This document shows, one piece after another, positions 23,036 to 30,648 of a stretch of 34,686 nt of DNA; the stretch's first letter is position 1; each line of letters opens with the position of its first letter. Below the pieces are notes generated by a model. The model searched no databases, was not told the DNA's origin, and was given only the letters and a program-made list of their open reading frames with translations. The position numbers and the translations under genes were made by a program. This DNA is from an uncultured Blautia sp. (GTDB lineage: Bacteria > Bacillota > Clostridia > Lachnospirales > Lachnospiraceae), in contig NZ_CAKRNY010000039.1 in assembly GCF_934371575.1 (NCBI RefSeq), positions 1-34,686 on the forward strand, in the 5' to 3' direction.

Positions 23036-23183
23036 GTAATCATTTTTGTTTCTGGATTCAGAAACAGATATTTTGTTCAGGCTTATGGCCTGGAGAAAAA
23101 ATTTAACCAATCATATGTACAAATAAAAGCATAGAAAGACATTGATTTATTTGAAAAATGAATGTCTGTTCTGTGCTTTTTTT
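23036..23183 (+). ncRNA. Structured leader / small RNA ending in an intrinsic terminator
   Basis: Three hairpins stand in a row: GTTTCTG-GATT-CAGAAAC (23049-23066), CAGGCT/GGCCTG with outer ATTTT/AAAAT support (about 23072-23104), and a long terminator stem (AAAGCA/TGCTTT with AGACATT/AATGTCT inside, 23126-23178) followed by a T run to 23183. No ORF fits. Whether it stays a free RNA or is the leader of 23238 is undetermined. Confidence 0.6.
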
Positions 23184-23237
23184 GTGCGCAAAAAGGAGGT
23201 GGCTTAGTTGAAGAATTTTCAGAAAGGAGGAGAACGA

Positions 23238-23459
23238 ATGAAATTTAAGCCCACGGTAGTATTATATGGATCCGTGATGCAGCCATTGAAGGAAGGACAG
23301 AAAGCTCACTATTGTCAGAATGGATTATGGCGTTCAACAGGAAAAATTAGGCGAGTATTGGAGCAGAATGATGAGCATGTAAAGTTTGAGACAGATACAG
23401 TTTGCTACTGTATTAATTTCTATGAGGAGGGCACTGGTGTTGTAGCACTGGCTGCATAA
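23238..23459 (+). CDS. Small conserved-type hypothetical protein
   Basis: 73 aa from ATG 23238 with AAAGGAGG 7-8 nt upstream. In frame, a TTG at 23208 has its own perfect AAGGAGGTG site 6 nt before it and would add 10 residues (MKNFQKGGER); it may work as an alternative start. The sequence (FKPTVVLYGSVMQPLKEGQKAHYC... RVLEQNDEHVKFETDTVCYCI) looks like a small all-beta protein. No function is recognised. It follows the terminator of the structured leader by about 50 nt. Confidence 0.6.
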   Translation: MKFKPTVVLYGSVMQPLKEGQKAHYCQNGLWRSTGKIRRVLEQNDEHVKFETDTVCYCINFYEEGTGVVALAA

Positions 23460-23464
23460 GGACG

Positions 23465-23498
23465 AACCTACGGATATTTTTTTTAATATCCGTAGGTT
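23465..23498. other. Perfect 14-bp stem loop between genes
   Basis: AACCTACGGATATT (23465-23478) pairs with AATATCCGTAGGTT (23485-23498) around a six-T loop. There is no T run after it, so it is more likely a stabiliser/processing element or a protein site than a plain terminator. The ribosome site of the next gene lies 3-7 nt further on. Confidence 0.6.
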
Positions 23499-23513
23499 AA
23501 TGGAGCTGAATAA

Positions 23514-24542
23514 ATGTACATTCTTCAGGATGAATTGAAATTAAATGAGTGGCAATTTAGTCAGCGGAAATACCTGCCCTATGAAATGAAAGTGAAGCTT
23601 GCGGAAACACGGATTCGAGAATGGTATGAAAACTGGTATGGAGATGTGTACCTTAGTTACTCTGGGGGCCTGGATAGTACGGCACTGCTGTATATGATAC
23701 GAATGGTATTAGGAGATGAGATACCGGCTGTATTTTCTAACACAGGACTGGAATTTCCAGAAATTGTACGGCACGCACGTAGGGCAAGCGGTAACTTTGT
23801 GGAGATTTATCCCAGGTGGAAGTCTGGAAAACGAGCTTATTTTTCGGAAGTTGTGGATAAATATGGTTTCCCGATTGCTTCAAAGGAAACGGCAAGCAAA
23901 GTCAGTAAACTTCGTCATGGTAACCTAAGTGATCGCTATCGTAATTACCTTTTATATGGGGATGAACGTGGGAAATTTGGTATGTTGCCTAAAAAATGGC
24001 GTTTCCTTGTTTGCATGCAGTGCGATATAAGTCCAAAGTGTTGTGATATCCTTAAGAAGGAACCTTTTACCAGATATGTAAAAGAGACTGGAAGAAAGCC
24101 GTACATTGGAATTACACAGGATGAAAGTTTTCGAAGAGAACATCAGTATTCGAAAACAGGATGCAATGTATATAGTGGAGCTCTTATAAAAAGTCAGCCT
24201 TTGGGTTCTTGGACGAGGGCTGATGTACTACGATACATTGTTGAAAAAGATATTGAAATCAGTTCGGTATATGGGGATATCCTACAGGATGAATTTGGAC
24301 AGTACTATACGACTGGTGAACAAAGAACCGGATGTATGTTCTGTGGATTTGGCGCACACTTAGAGGCTGAACCAAACCGTTTTCAAAGAATGCTTGTAAC
24401 GCATCCTAAACATTATAAGATCTGTATGAATTTGACTAATAATGGAGTTCGGTATGAAGAAGCGTTGAATGCGTGCGGAATACCAACAAAAACATGGGAG
24501 CAGGCAGGACAATTAAGCCTTGATTTAAAAAATGCTGCTTAG
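23514..24542 (+). CDS. PAPS reductase-family PP-loop protein (adenine nucleotide alpha hydrolase)
   Basis: 342 aa. The PP-loop is SYSGGLDSTALLY (S50-G51-G52-x-D54-S55). Downstream come the family motifs GITQDESFRR (about 199-208) and PLGSWTRADVLRYI (229-242). Seven cysteines form two clusters, C167-x2-C170-x5-C176-C177 and C274-x2-C277 (RTGCMFCGFG), consistent with metal or Fe-S binding as in DndC-like and some CysH-like proteins. It is a stand-alone protein on a mobile element, without sulfate-assimilation neighbours, so a role in sulfur transfer to nucleic acid, base modification or defence is possible but unproven. Only GGAG serves as ribosome site 8 nt upstream. It ends at a GC-rich terminator. 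Confidence 0.75.
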   Translation: MYILQDELKLNEWQFSQRKYLPYEMKVKLAETRIREWYENWYGDVYLSYSGGLDSTALLYMIRMVLGDEIPAVFSNTGLEFPEIVRHARRASGNFVEIYPRWKSGKRAYFSEVVDKYGFPIASKETASKVSKLRHGNLSDRYRNYLLYGDERGKFGMLPKKWRFLVCMQCDISPKCCDILKKEPFTRYVKETGRKPYIGITQDESFRREHQYSKTGCNVYSGALIKSQPLGSWTRADVLRYIVEKDIEISSVYGDILQDEFGQYYTTGEQRTGCMFCGFGAHLEAEPNRFQRMLVTHPKHYKICMNLTNNGVRYEEALNACGIPTKTWEQAGQLSLDLKNAA

Positions 24543-24552
24543 AATGAAATCG

Positions 24553-24581
24553 AGCCCGGTTGGATAATACCGGGCTTATTT
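24553..24581. terminator. GC-rich terminator after PP-loop gene
   Basis: GCCCGGT (24554-24560) pairs with ACCGGGC (24569-24575); the tail is TTATTTT. It overlaps the last codons of the leftward XRE gene. Confidence 0.75.
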
Positions 24582-24824
24582 TGGTTCTTCCAGATCTTCA
24601 AAAAATGCATCGAAGGAACAGTTATATAATTTTTTTAATTCTAATAGTACACTGATTTTTACATTGAGCTCTCCATTCTCATATTTGGCGTAAGTTGTGC
24701 GACCAATGTCACAGCCATTTCGCTGGAGTATGGCACATAACTTTTCCTGGGAGATTCCGTATTTGTTGCGGAGCTTCTGAAGGTTTGGTCCAATGCTGAT
24801 ATCACATCTTAGTTTTTGTTCCAT
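24576..24824 (-). CDS. XRE-family helix-turn-helix repressor
   Basis: 82 aa from ATG at 24824, chosen because AAAGGGGA lies 9 nt upstream; the ATG at 24830 is 1 nt from it. The HTH_3 fold covers residues about 12-66 (LQKLRNKYGISQEKLCAILQRNGCDIGRTTYAKYENGELNVKISVLLELKKLYN), with the recognition helix GRTTYAKYE. It is the only leftward gene in the element portion seen, the layout of an immunity-type repressor, and it faces a rightward gene across paired operators. Confidence 0.85.
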   Translation of the reverse strand: MEQKLRCDISIGPNLQKLRNKYGISQEKLCAILQRNGCDIGRTTYAKYENGELNVKISVLLELKKLYNCSFDAFFEDLEEPK

Positions 24825-24836
24825 AAACATTCCCCT

Positions 24837-24918
24837 TTTTGACCAGTATAGGTGTCAACGTTGATGTTTCTATTTTATGAAAAAAGAAAAATTATATTGT
24901 CCGTTATACTGGTCAAAA
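24837..24918. promoter_or_regulatory. Divergent intergenic region with paired XRE operators
   Basis: TTTTGACCAGTATA (24837-24850) and TATACTGGTCAAAA (24905-24918) are perfect 14-bp inverted copies, each extended into an imperfect palindrome (GACCAGTATAGGTGTC; GTCCGTTATACTGGTC). The second copy overlaps a -35 (TGGTCA 24910-24915) whose TATAGT at 24933-24938 is 17 nt away, aimed at the rightward gene at 24997. The first copy sits just upstream of the repressor start. A repressor could loop or occlude both. Confidence 0.7.
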
Positions 24919-24996
24919 CAAAGAAAAAGTGATATAGTAATAAAAAATGTGGGAGGGATACAGATAAGTTATTTTACCTGTATATGGAAATGAAAA

Positions 24997-25497
24997 ATGA
25001 AATTTGAAGCATTTTATAAGGAAGCATATGATGCAGAAATGGAAGAGCTATTTTCTGATAATGCATCAGAAACAGAAAATAAGCCATCAAAGGATTCCTG
25101 TGATTTGTTAATGAAAAAAGCAGATCTGGAATTTTCTCAGTATAAGTTAGTGAAAAGTGAAAAATATTATGATTATTTGCTGGCAAATCTTTATCCAAAA
25201 GCTGCTGAGATTGCAAAGATGCAGGGCGGAAATCTGACATTAGACATTGATGAAGAGAGGCACACAGGAAAGCTGGAATACTGGGGAGCTTTTTTGATGA
25301 GTACATCGGGAGACACACTTCTAATGGATTTTCTTGTATCTGCAATGACAATGACAGATCAGTTTTCATTTGAGGTAAAAGACTCTCTTTTACATTTGGA
25401 GTTTTTCTTTGAATTATATAATCAGGTAAAGATGAAAGATTATTCCAAGGAGATTGAACAGCTGGGACTAAAAATCAAGGAGTTAAATACACGGTAG
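24997..25497 (+). CDS. Hypothetical protein under the XRE operator
   Basis: 166 aa, mostly helical and acidic, Glu/Asp/Lys-rich (EAFYKEAYDAEMEELFSDNASETENK; a GAFLMSTSGDTLLMDFLVSAMTMTDQF amphipathic stretch in the middle; IKELNTR at the end). There are no cysteine motifs, helix-turn-helix or signal peptide. It has no recognised family. Its ribosome site is weak (TGGAAA), so the start is uncertain. As the first gene across from the repressor it may be an early function or an antirepressor. Confidence 0.55.
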   Translation: MKFEAFYKEAYDAEMEELFSDNASETENKPSKDSCDLLMKKADLEFSQYKLVKSEKYYDYLLANLYPKAAEIAKMQGGNLTLDIDEERHTGKLEYWGAFLMSTSGDTLLMDFLVSAMTMTDQFSFEVKDSLLHLEFFFELYNQVKMKDYSKEIEQLGLKIKELNTR

Positions 25498-25540
25498 TGT
25501 TTTGCTATCCAAATGAAGCTATAATGCAACCGTTATGAAA

Positions 25541-25569
25541 TTGACATATGATATCTTAACGAATAGAAT
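25541..25569 (+). promoter_or_regulatory. Promoter of the second structured leader
   Basis: TTGACA (25541-25546), 17 nt, TAGAAT (25564-25569); transcription should start near 25577. Confidence 0.7.
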
Positions 25570-25576
25570 AATACTA

Positions 25577-25663
25577 TAAAGTTCTGTGCATGCGGAACCT
25601 GGTGCATGAGAGAGCCAGGAACTTTATGAAAGTATGAAAAGACAGCCATTAGAAAAGTGGTTG
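25577..25663 (+). ncRNA. Second structured leader / small RNA with intrinsic terminator
   Basis: The outer arms AAAGTTC (25577-25583) and GAACTTT (25619-25625) pair; inside, CCTGG pairs with CCAGG, and TGCATG occurs twice. Next is the terminator AAGACAGCCATT/AGTGGTTGTCTT with a run of T to about 25673. It sits between the promoter and the ATG (25743) of the conjugation operon, so most transcripts would stop here unless antitermination occurs. The gap to 25742 holds no ORF of note. Confidence 0.6.
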
Positions 25664-25742
25664 TCTTTTTTTTCGCCCGGATTGCACAGAAGGACCTTGT
25701 AAGAAGCTGATCTTCCGGAGTTTAGTTGAAGGGAGGAAATCT

Positions 25743-26126
25743 ATGGAAAAACAGAAAGTAAAAGATGAAATTGCTGCACGTTTTGGAAAGAAAAACTGGC
25801 TTGTAAAAGTACTACCAATTGCATATTGTGCTATAGGTGTACTTCTTATGACCGCAGTACCTGTGTATGCAGATGATATTTTCGCAACTGCGAAAAACGC
25901 GATGCAGACGGTTTATACGGATGTAGCCGGAATTGCAACTGTGGCGGCGGTGGTTTGTGCGGCAGTATGCCTTTTTTTAATGAATTTTAGCAAATCTGGA
26001 CGAACTGTGGATGAATCCAGATCCTGGTTAAAAAGGATTGTTATCTGCTGGGCGGCACTTATGACATTGGGTGCGATTGTAACGTATCTGGAAAAGATTA
26101 TTCCACAAAGCATGTTTACGGGATGA
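25743..26126 (+). CDS. VirB2-like pilin / conjugal transfer membrane protein
   Basis: 127 aa. RBS GGGAGG lies 6 nt upstream. A signal-type helix (about 20-43, VKVLPIAYCAIGVLLMTAVPVYADD) with a cleavage-like AD boundary is followed by an amphipathic short loop and two further helices (59-80 and 92-113). This matches the short VirB2/TrbC-like or Maff2-type subunits that come first in Gram-positive conjugation operons. Gene order (just before VirB6) supports the call. Confidence 0.65.
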   Translation: MEKQKVKDEIAARFGKKNWLVKVLPIAYCAIGVLLMTAVPVYADDIFATAKNAMQTVYTDVAGIATVAAVVCAAVCLFLMNFSKSGRTVDESRSWLKRIVICWAALMTLGAIVTYLEKIIPQSMFTG

Positions 26127-26186
26127 TCTGAAGAAAAGAAAAAGCCGGAGCTCTCCCGGCATAAAAGGAGGGTATCTATAATAGAT

Positions 26187-26201
26187 ATGAATGAAATATG
26201 A
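26187..26201 (+). other. Four-codon mini-ORF coupled to virB6
   Basis: ATG AAT GAA ATA TGA (26187-26201) overlaps the virB6 start ATG (26198) as ATGA. AAAGGAGGG lies 14 nt before the mini-ORF and 25 nt before the virB6 ATG, with no other ribosome site at virB6. Initiation may pass through the mini-ORF. Confidence 0.35.
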
Positions 26202-28570
26202 GCTGGCTGCTGGATCTTCTGGTAGATGCAGTCAAAGAAATGGTATCTCAGTTTATCATTGATATGATGGGACTGATTACGGATGTATTTACAGATTTAC
26301 TATCCTGTAACCTCTCCCTGTTTGAAGAACTGTTTTCTGTAGTAGGAAGTTTGTACCGGAATGTGATCGTCCCTATGGGTATTGCGCTATTGCTTATGAT
26401 TCTGATCTGGCAGCTGTTTAAATCCATGTTCGGGAAGGTTGGAATAAATGCTGAAGAACCAATCGAGTTAATTGGACGTTCTTCCATCTGCTTGTTCTTT
26501 GTGGTTGCGTCAAAGCCTGTTGTTAATTACATATTGAAAATTGCGGGAACCCCATATCAATGGGTGATTGGAACTGACATCAAGGTGCAAAGTTTTTCGG
26601 AGTATGTAACTGCCTTAGAGGGGATTACAGCACCGCTTGGGCTTGGAACAATCAGCATAGCAATCTTAATGCTCATTATGCAGTTTGTAGTTGCGTGGAA
26701 TTATTTTAAAATGCTGTTTGTAATTGCGGAACGGTATGTCCTTCTGGGCGTGTTTTCTTATACAGCACCATTGGCATTTGCAACAGGCGGATCTAAGTCC
26801 ACCAACAATATCCTTGCATCCTGGGCAAAAATGTTTGGAGGCCAGGTAGTTCTGATTATCTTAAATGCCTGGTGCCTAAAAATGTTTTTGTCTGGTTATG
26901 GAAACATGATGGCAAGCAGCTATGGGTTCACGAAGTTTTTTGTAGCAACTTTGTGTCTGGTGGGCTTTTGCAAAATTACATTCAAACTGGATTCTTATAT
27001 GGCGGCGTTAGGCGTGAATCTTGGACGACCTTCCCCGGGCATGGGAGCACTCGGAGCAGCCATGGCGGCACAACGAATTTTTTCACAGGCAGGAAGGGCA
27101 TTCTCTGGAACGGATGGAAGCGGAAATGATACTGGAAGCTCTACGAATATGGGAAACTTAGGTAGCGCAAATGGCTTTACTGAACCTACGGGGCCTATCC
27201 CTATGAATCCCTCTGGAGGAAGTGAAGTGGATATTGAATCTTTGTTTCAAAGTGGTGATTTTGATACGGAATATCCAGAAAAGCATGAAACTGCGGCTGG
27301 AGATACCAAGAGTATGAATGCTTCAAATACCGCTTCAGCAAATGTACTTGATGAGCTGGGAATTCGTGCAAGTGGAACGGAGACTTCTGGTACATCTTAT
27401 GCTTCTGGGACAATTGAAAATGAGGCAACGTCTTCGAGTGAAATTGAGCCTGGGATGGAATCCGATGATTTTGTAGAATCAGAAGGGACTGTAATGGATC
27501 TGAATGCGGGAAGTTTACCGGAATACCAGGAAGCTTCAGGAACAGAGGCGGTTTCTTCAGAAGGTGTTACTACAAACGAAACTATGGAAGATGGATTCTC
27601 TGAAGCACTATCAAGTGGAAGTAGTCTGGGTGAAATGGAGAATCCAGGAGAACCTAATTTCCCGGATGGAAAAACCACCGCCCGGAGTGATCCTATGTCT
27701 TTTGGAGAGCAACCATTTGAAGGAGCATCTGCATTTAACAGTGATAATGGCATTATGGCAGAACTGGGTGAATATCCGGCTTCGGAGACAGGCATGGGGC
27801 CTTCGGATTATGCAATGGAAACGGATTTTGGAGGTGGCATTGGTAACAAAAGCCAGGAGGCGGACAGAAATACATCTTCAGAAGAAAAAGGTGAACTATC
27901 TTATTCTGCCAGTGGTTTTGAATCGGATGTATCTGGTAGCTTAAATGGCAGGTATTCAGGTTCAGATGAAAATGTTGCAGGTGAAAACGGAGATTTTTTT
28001 GATTCCAGTGCGGATTTGGGAATCCTGGACGCTGTGTCTGGAAATGAGAGTGTTCATGCAAATCCAGAAATGGATGTAAATGGCGCGAATAGTTTTTCGG
28101 AAGAGGCAGGAAATGTTTCTGGTAACATGTCGGATGTTCCCCAAATGGAAACGCCTATATATTCGAATTCTGGTATTTCTGGGAATATAGAAAGTGAGCA
28201 ACAGCTTACAAACATGGAAGAGCCTTTTGCACAGGAAGCAGAAGCCGGTGGCTACGGGAATTATTCTACAACTGGAAATTCTGCTGTAGACAGTTTTACC
28301 GGAATAAATGAATCTGAAGACAGTTTTATTCAGGAACCAGACGAGTACCTGGAACAGGATAATCTGGATCCAATCGAAGAGGCAAATGACAGCTTTACAC
28401 TTCCAGAGGAAATAAATGGTATGGAAGAAATCCAGACGGAGGATGCACAAATGCCTATGAATATGGAACTGCTACGCAATCCTCATAGAATTCGGGAAAT
28501 TCCGAAATCAAGAAGTGAGTTAAGAGGACAGAAACAGGGTGCCAGAGATACCGGAAGCTTGGAGGATTAA
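26198..28570 (+). CDS. VirB6/TrbL-like conjugal transfer protein with long acidic tail
   Basis: 790 aa. The N-terminal third (residues 1-290) has about seven hydrophobic helices (for example 52-72, 95-112, 146-168, 180-200, 215-236, 250-268) and is similar to the VirB6 part of the CD1112-type channel proteins. From about 295 to 770 the sequence is low-complexity, rich in Ser, Gly, Glu, Asn and Asp, with short echoes such as SGTETSGTSYASGT. A basic end (RNPHRIREIPKSRSELRGQKQGARD) follows. It belongs in the transmembrane transfer channel; the tail is likely outside the membrane domain and of unknown role. Its start is coupled to the mini-ORF. Confidence 0.8.
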   Translation: MSWLLDLLVDAVKEMVSQFIIDMMGLITDVFTDLLSCNLSLFEELFSVVGSLYRNVIVPMGIALLLMILIWQLFKSMFGKVGINAEEPIELIGRSSICLFFVVASKPVVNYILKIAGTPYQWVIGTDIKVQSFSEYVTALEGITAPLGLGTISIAILMLIMQFVVAWNYFKMLFVIAERYVLLGVFSYTAPLAFATGGSKSTNNILASWAKMFGGQVVLIILNAWCLKMFLSGYGNMMASSYGFTKFFVATLCLVGFCKITFKLDSYMAALGVNLGRPSPGMGALGAAMAAQRIFSQAGRAFSGTDGSGNDTGSSTNMGNLGSANGFTEPTGPIPMNPSGGSEVDIESLFQSGDFDTEYPEKHETAAGDTKSMNASNTASANVLDELGIRASGTETSGTSYASGTIENEATSSSEIEPGMESDDFVESEGTVMDLNAGSLPEYQEASGTEAVSSEGVTTNETMEDGFSEALSSGSSLGEMENPGEPNFPDGKTTARSDPMSFGEQPFEGASAFNSDNGIMAELGEYPASETGMGPSDYAMETDFGGGIGNKSQEADRNTSSEEKGELSYSASGFESDVSGSLNGRYSGSDENVAGENGDFFDSSADLGILDAVSGNESVHANPEMDVNGANSFSEEAGNVSGNMSDVPQMETPIYSNSGISGNIESEQQLTNMEEPFAQEAEAGGYGNYSTTGNSAVDSFTGINESEDSFIQEPDEYLEQDNLDPIEEANDSFTLPEEINGMEEIQTEDAQMPMNMELLRNPHRIREIPKSRSELRGQKQGARDTGSLED

Positions 28571-28573
28571 GCT

Positions 28574-30637
28574 ATGGATGACGAAAGACAAGAGAATTCC
28601 CCTCTTGATGAGGGGAGTGAAATGATCGCTCATTCGGTACAGGCTGCTTATGCGGTATCGGCTGCTGTAAAAGCTGGGGGAACTGCTGCTGGTGCGGCAG
28701 CCGGGACTGCCATGGCAGGACCGCTTGGAACATTAGTAGGAACCTTGGCTGGCAGCAAAACAGTTTGGAAGGTGTTTGGTGCTATATTTCTATTTCTTTT
28801 TTTGTGGATGTTTATTATTGCAAACATGATCGGAATTATATTTCATTATCTTGGTTTTGCCAACGCGGATTCCTATGCAAATGAGGCACAGTCCAACCAG
28901 CTTGCAAATATCAGAAGCAGAGCGGAGCAAATTCTGCAAAACGCAGACTATCAGAATGAGATATTGCAGATCATAGGACTGCAGAGGGATTTACATTTGC
29001 AGGAAATCCAGGCAGACCAGATGGAAAAATATGCTGATGCTACATTGGTTGTGGTGGATGAGTTTGAGACAAAACTAAAAAGAAGCTTATCCTATTATCT
29101 GTCTGTTATGCTCATGGATAAATGCGACAACAGCACCATATCTTCTTTCCTTGGATATTCAAATGTCCTGGGACTTGATATGGACACCAACCTTTCCAGC
29201 CCTTATGATGCCTATTTTCAGGAAGCTGCCAGGACTTATAATGTGCCAGTGGCGCTGCTTCTTGCAATCTGTAAAACGGAGTCTGATTTCAGTCCGAATG
29301 TGGTATCAGATGCCGGGGCAATAGGCTTAATGCAGCTTATGCCGGAAACGGCGGCTTCCCTTGGAGTATCCAATCCTTATGATCCGTACCAGAATATTAT
29401 GGGCGGCGCTAAATTCATCAGCCAGCTGGTAGAGCAATTTAAAGGCTATTCCAATGGCTTAGAGCTTGCAGTCGCAGGATATAATGCAGGACCTTATGCA
29501 GTTATCAAATATGGTTATCAAGTACCACCATATTCCGAAACCCAGGCCTATGTCAAGAAAGTGTTAGGGCTTGTCGAGATTCACGATAGTACATCCGGTA
29601 CTTCCACAGAAACAAAAACAGATCAGGAGTCCCTGGAGAAGTCATATCAGGTGTTAAAGGAGGCTGTCGCACAAAATGTGGACAGCTTTTTTTCGTGGAC
29701 TGTAACAGATGAACGGGACGGCCAAATGGAACAGAAAGTCTACTGTCTGGAAGTGAATGGAAGCCGGGCAGAGACAGATGAACAGACTTATCGGCAGGTT
29801 CTGGATCAGGGAGGCAATGCCTGGGAAGAAAAGCGGACGGTAACGACAAAGGTTGTAGAATACACTCTGGCATTGATCTTGAACACACAGCTGACAGGCA
29901 GAAGCGGCTATCAATATAAATATGTGACAAATGAAAGCACATTCAATTTTGTATTAAAGCTGTTGGAATACCTGCAAGGCGGTGTAGAAGCTGTCAAAAA
30001 TGCCCTTTACAATGTCTTTCACTGGACGGACTTTCTGACTGGCGGAACCAGTGGTGGTGATACCTATATCGGCAATATTGACGCGACAGGGGATATTATC
30101 ACCTATGATACGGTGGGAAAAGGCGTCAAAAAGGTTGTTTATTATAACCAGGGAGAAGATCCCTGGGCTACCATGTCTTATGGAGCCAGTACGATCAAAG
30201 CCTCTGGATGCGGTCCAACTTCCCTTGCCATTGTAATTTCAACCTTAACCGGGCAGACGGTGACTCCGGAGATGACCTGTGCGTTTTCTATTGCAAACGG
30301 AGAATATATCTATGGGCTTGGAACATGCCATTCCTTTCCGATGAATGCAGCCCATCACTGGGGGCTTAGCTGCGAAAGAGTGGGAAAAGACCGAATGGGA
30401 GATGTTGTAAATGCCTTGAAGGACGGAAAAATGGTGGTGGAAATTTGTGAGGCCTACACTATTACAGGAAGTGGAAGTGGGCATTTTATTGTTCTGACTG
30501 GTGTTACCAAAGATGGCTACATCACCATTGCTGATTGTGCCAGCAGGGAACGTACTGGAAAAGTGTACAGCGTGGAAACGATTGCTTCTTACGGCCGTGA
30601 CCTGGCGGATGGAGCCTTTTGGATCATTTGGAAATGA
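28574..30637 (+). CDS. VirB1-like cell-wall hydrolase: SLT lysozyme plus C39-like peptidase
   Basis: 687 aa. The N-terminus is cytoplasmic, with an Ala/Gly-rich stretch, then one anchor helix (about 68-95). The SLT domain lies at about residues 205-345, with the catalytic Glu at 236 in AICKTESDFSPNVVSDAGAIGLMQLMPETAASLG and NAGPYAVIKYG. The C-terminal peptidase C39-like domain (about 525-687) has Cys546 (SGCGPTSLA), His637 (GSGHFIVLTG) and Asp in the TIADCAS turn. It should open peptidoglycan for the mating channel. The two-domain arrangement parallels the Gram-positive CD1108/CwlT/Tn916 Orf14 class. It starts 3 nt after virB6. Confidence 0.88.
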   Translation: MDDERQENSPLDEGSEMIAHSVQAAYAVSAAVKAGGTAAGAAAGTAMAGPLGTLVGTLAGSKTVWKVFGAIFLFLFLWMFIIANMIGIIFHYLGFANADSYANEAQSNQLANIRSRAEQILQNADYQNEILQIIGLQRDLHLQEIQADQMEKYADATLVVVDEFETKLKRSLSYYLSVMLMDKCDNSTISSFLGYSNVLGLDMDTNLSSPYDAYFQEAARTYNVPVALLLAICKTESDFSPNVVSDAGAIGLMQLMPETAASLGVSNPYDPYQNIMGGAKFISQLVEQFKGYSNGLELAVAGYNAGPYAVIKYGYQVPPYSETQAYVKKVLGLVEIHDSTSGTSTETKTDQESLEKSYQVLKEAVAQNVDSFFSWTVTDERDGQMEQKVYCLEVNGSRAETDEQTYRQVLDQGGNAWEEKRTVTTKVVEYTLALILNTQLTGRSGYQYKYVTNESTFNFVLKLLEYLQGGVEAVKNALYNVFHWTDFLTGGTSGGDTYIGNIDATGDIITYDTVGKGVKKVVYYNQGEDPWATMSYGASTIKASGCGPTSLAIVISTLTGQTVTPEMTCAFSIANGEYIYGLGTCHSFPMNAAHHWGLSCERVGKDRMGDVVNALKDGKMVVEICEAYTITGSGSGHFIVLTGVTKDGYITIADCASRERTGKVYSVETIASYGRDLADGAFWIIWK

Positions 30638-30648
30638 GAGGTTTGAGT

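Noticed and set aside
27397..28450. Antisense ORFs across the VirB6 tail
   Set aside because: Long antisense frames are expected opposite Ser/Glu-rich coding sequence; no features.
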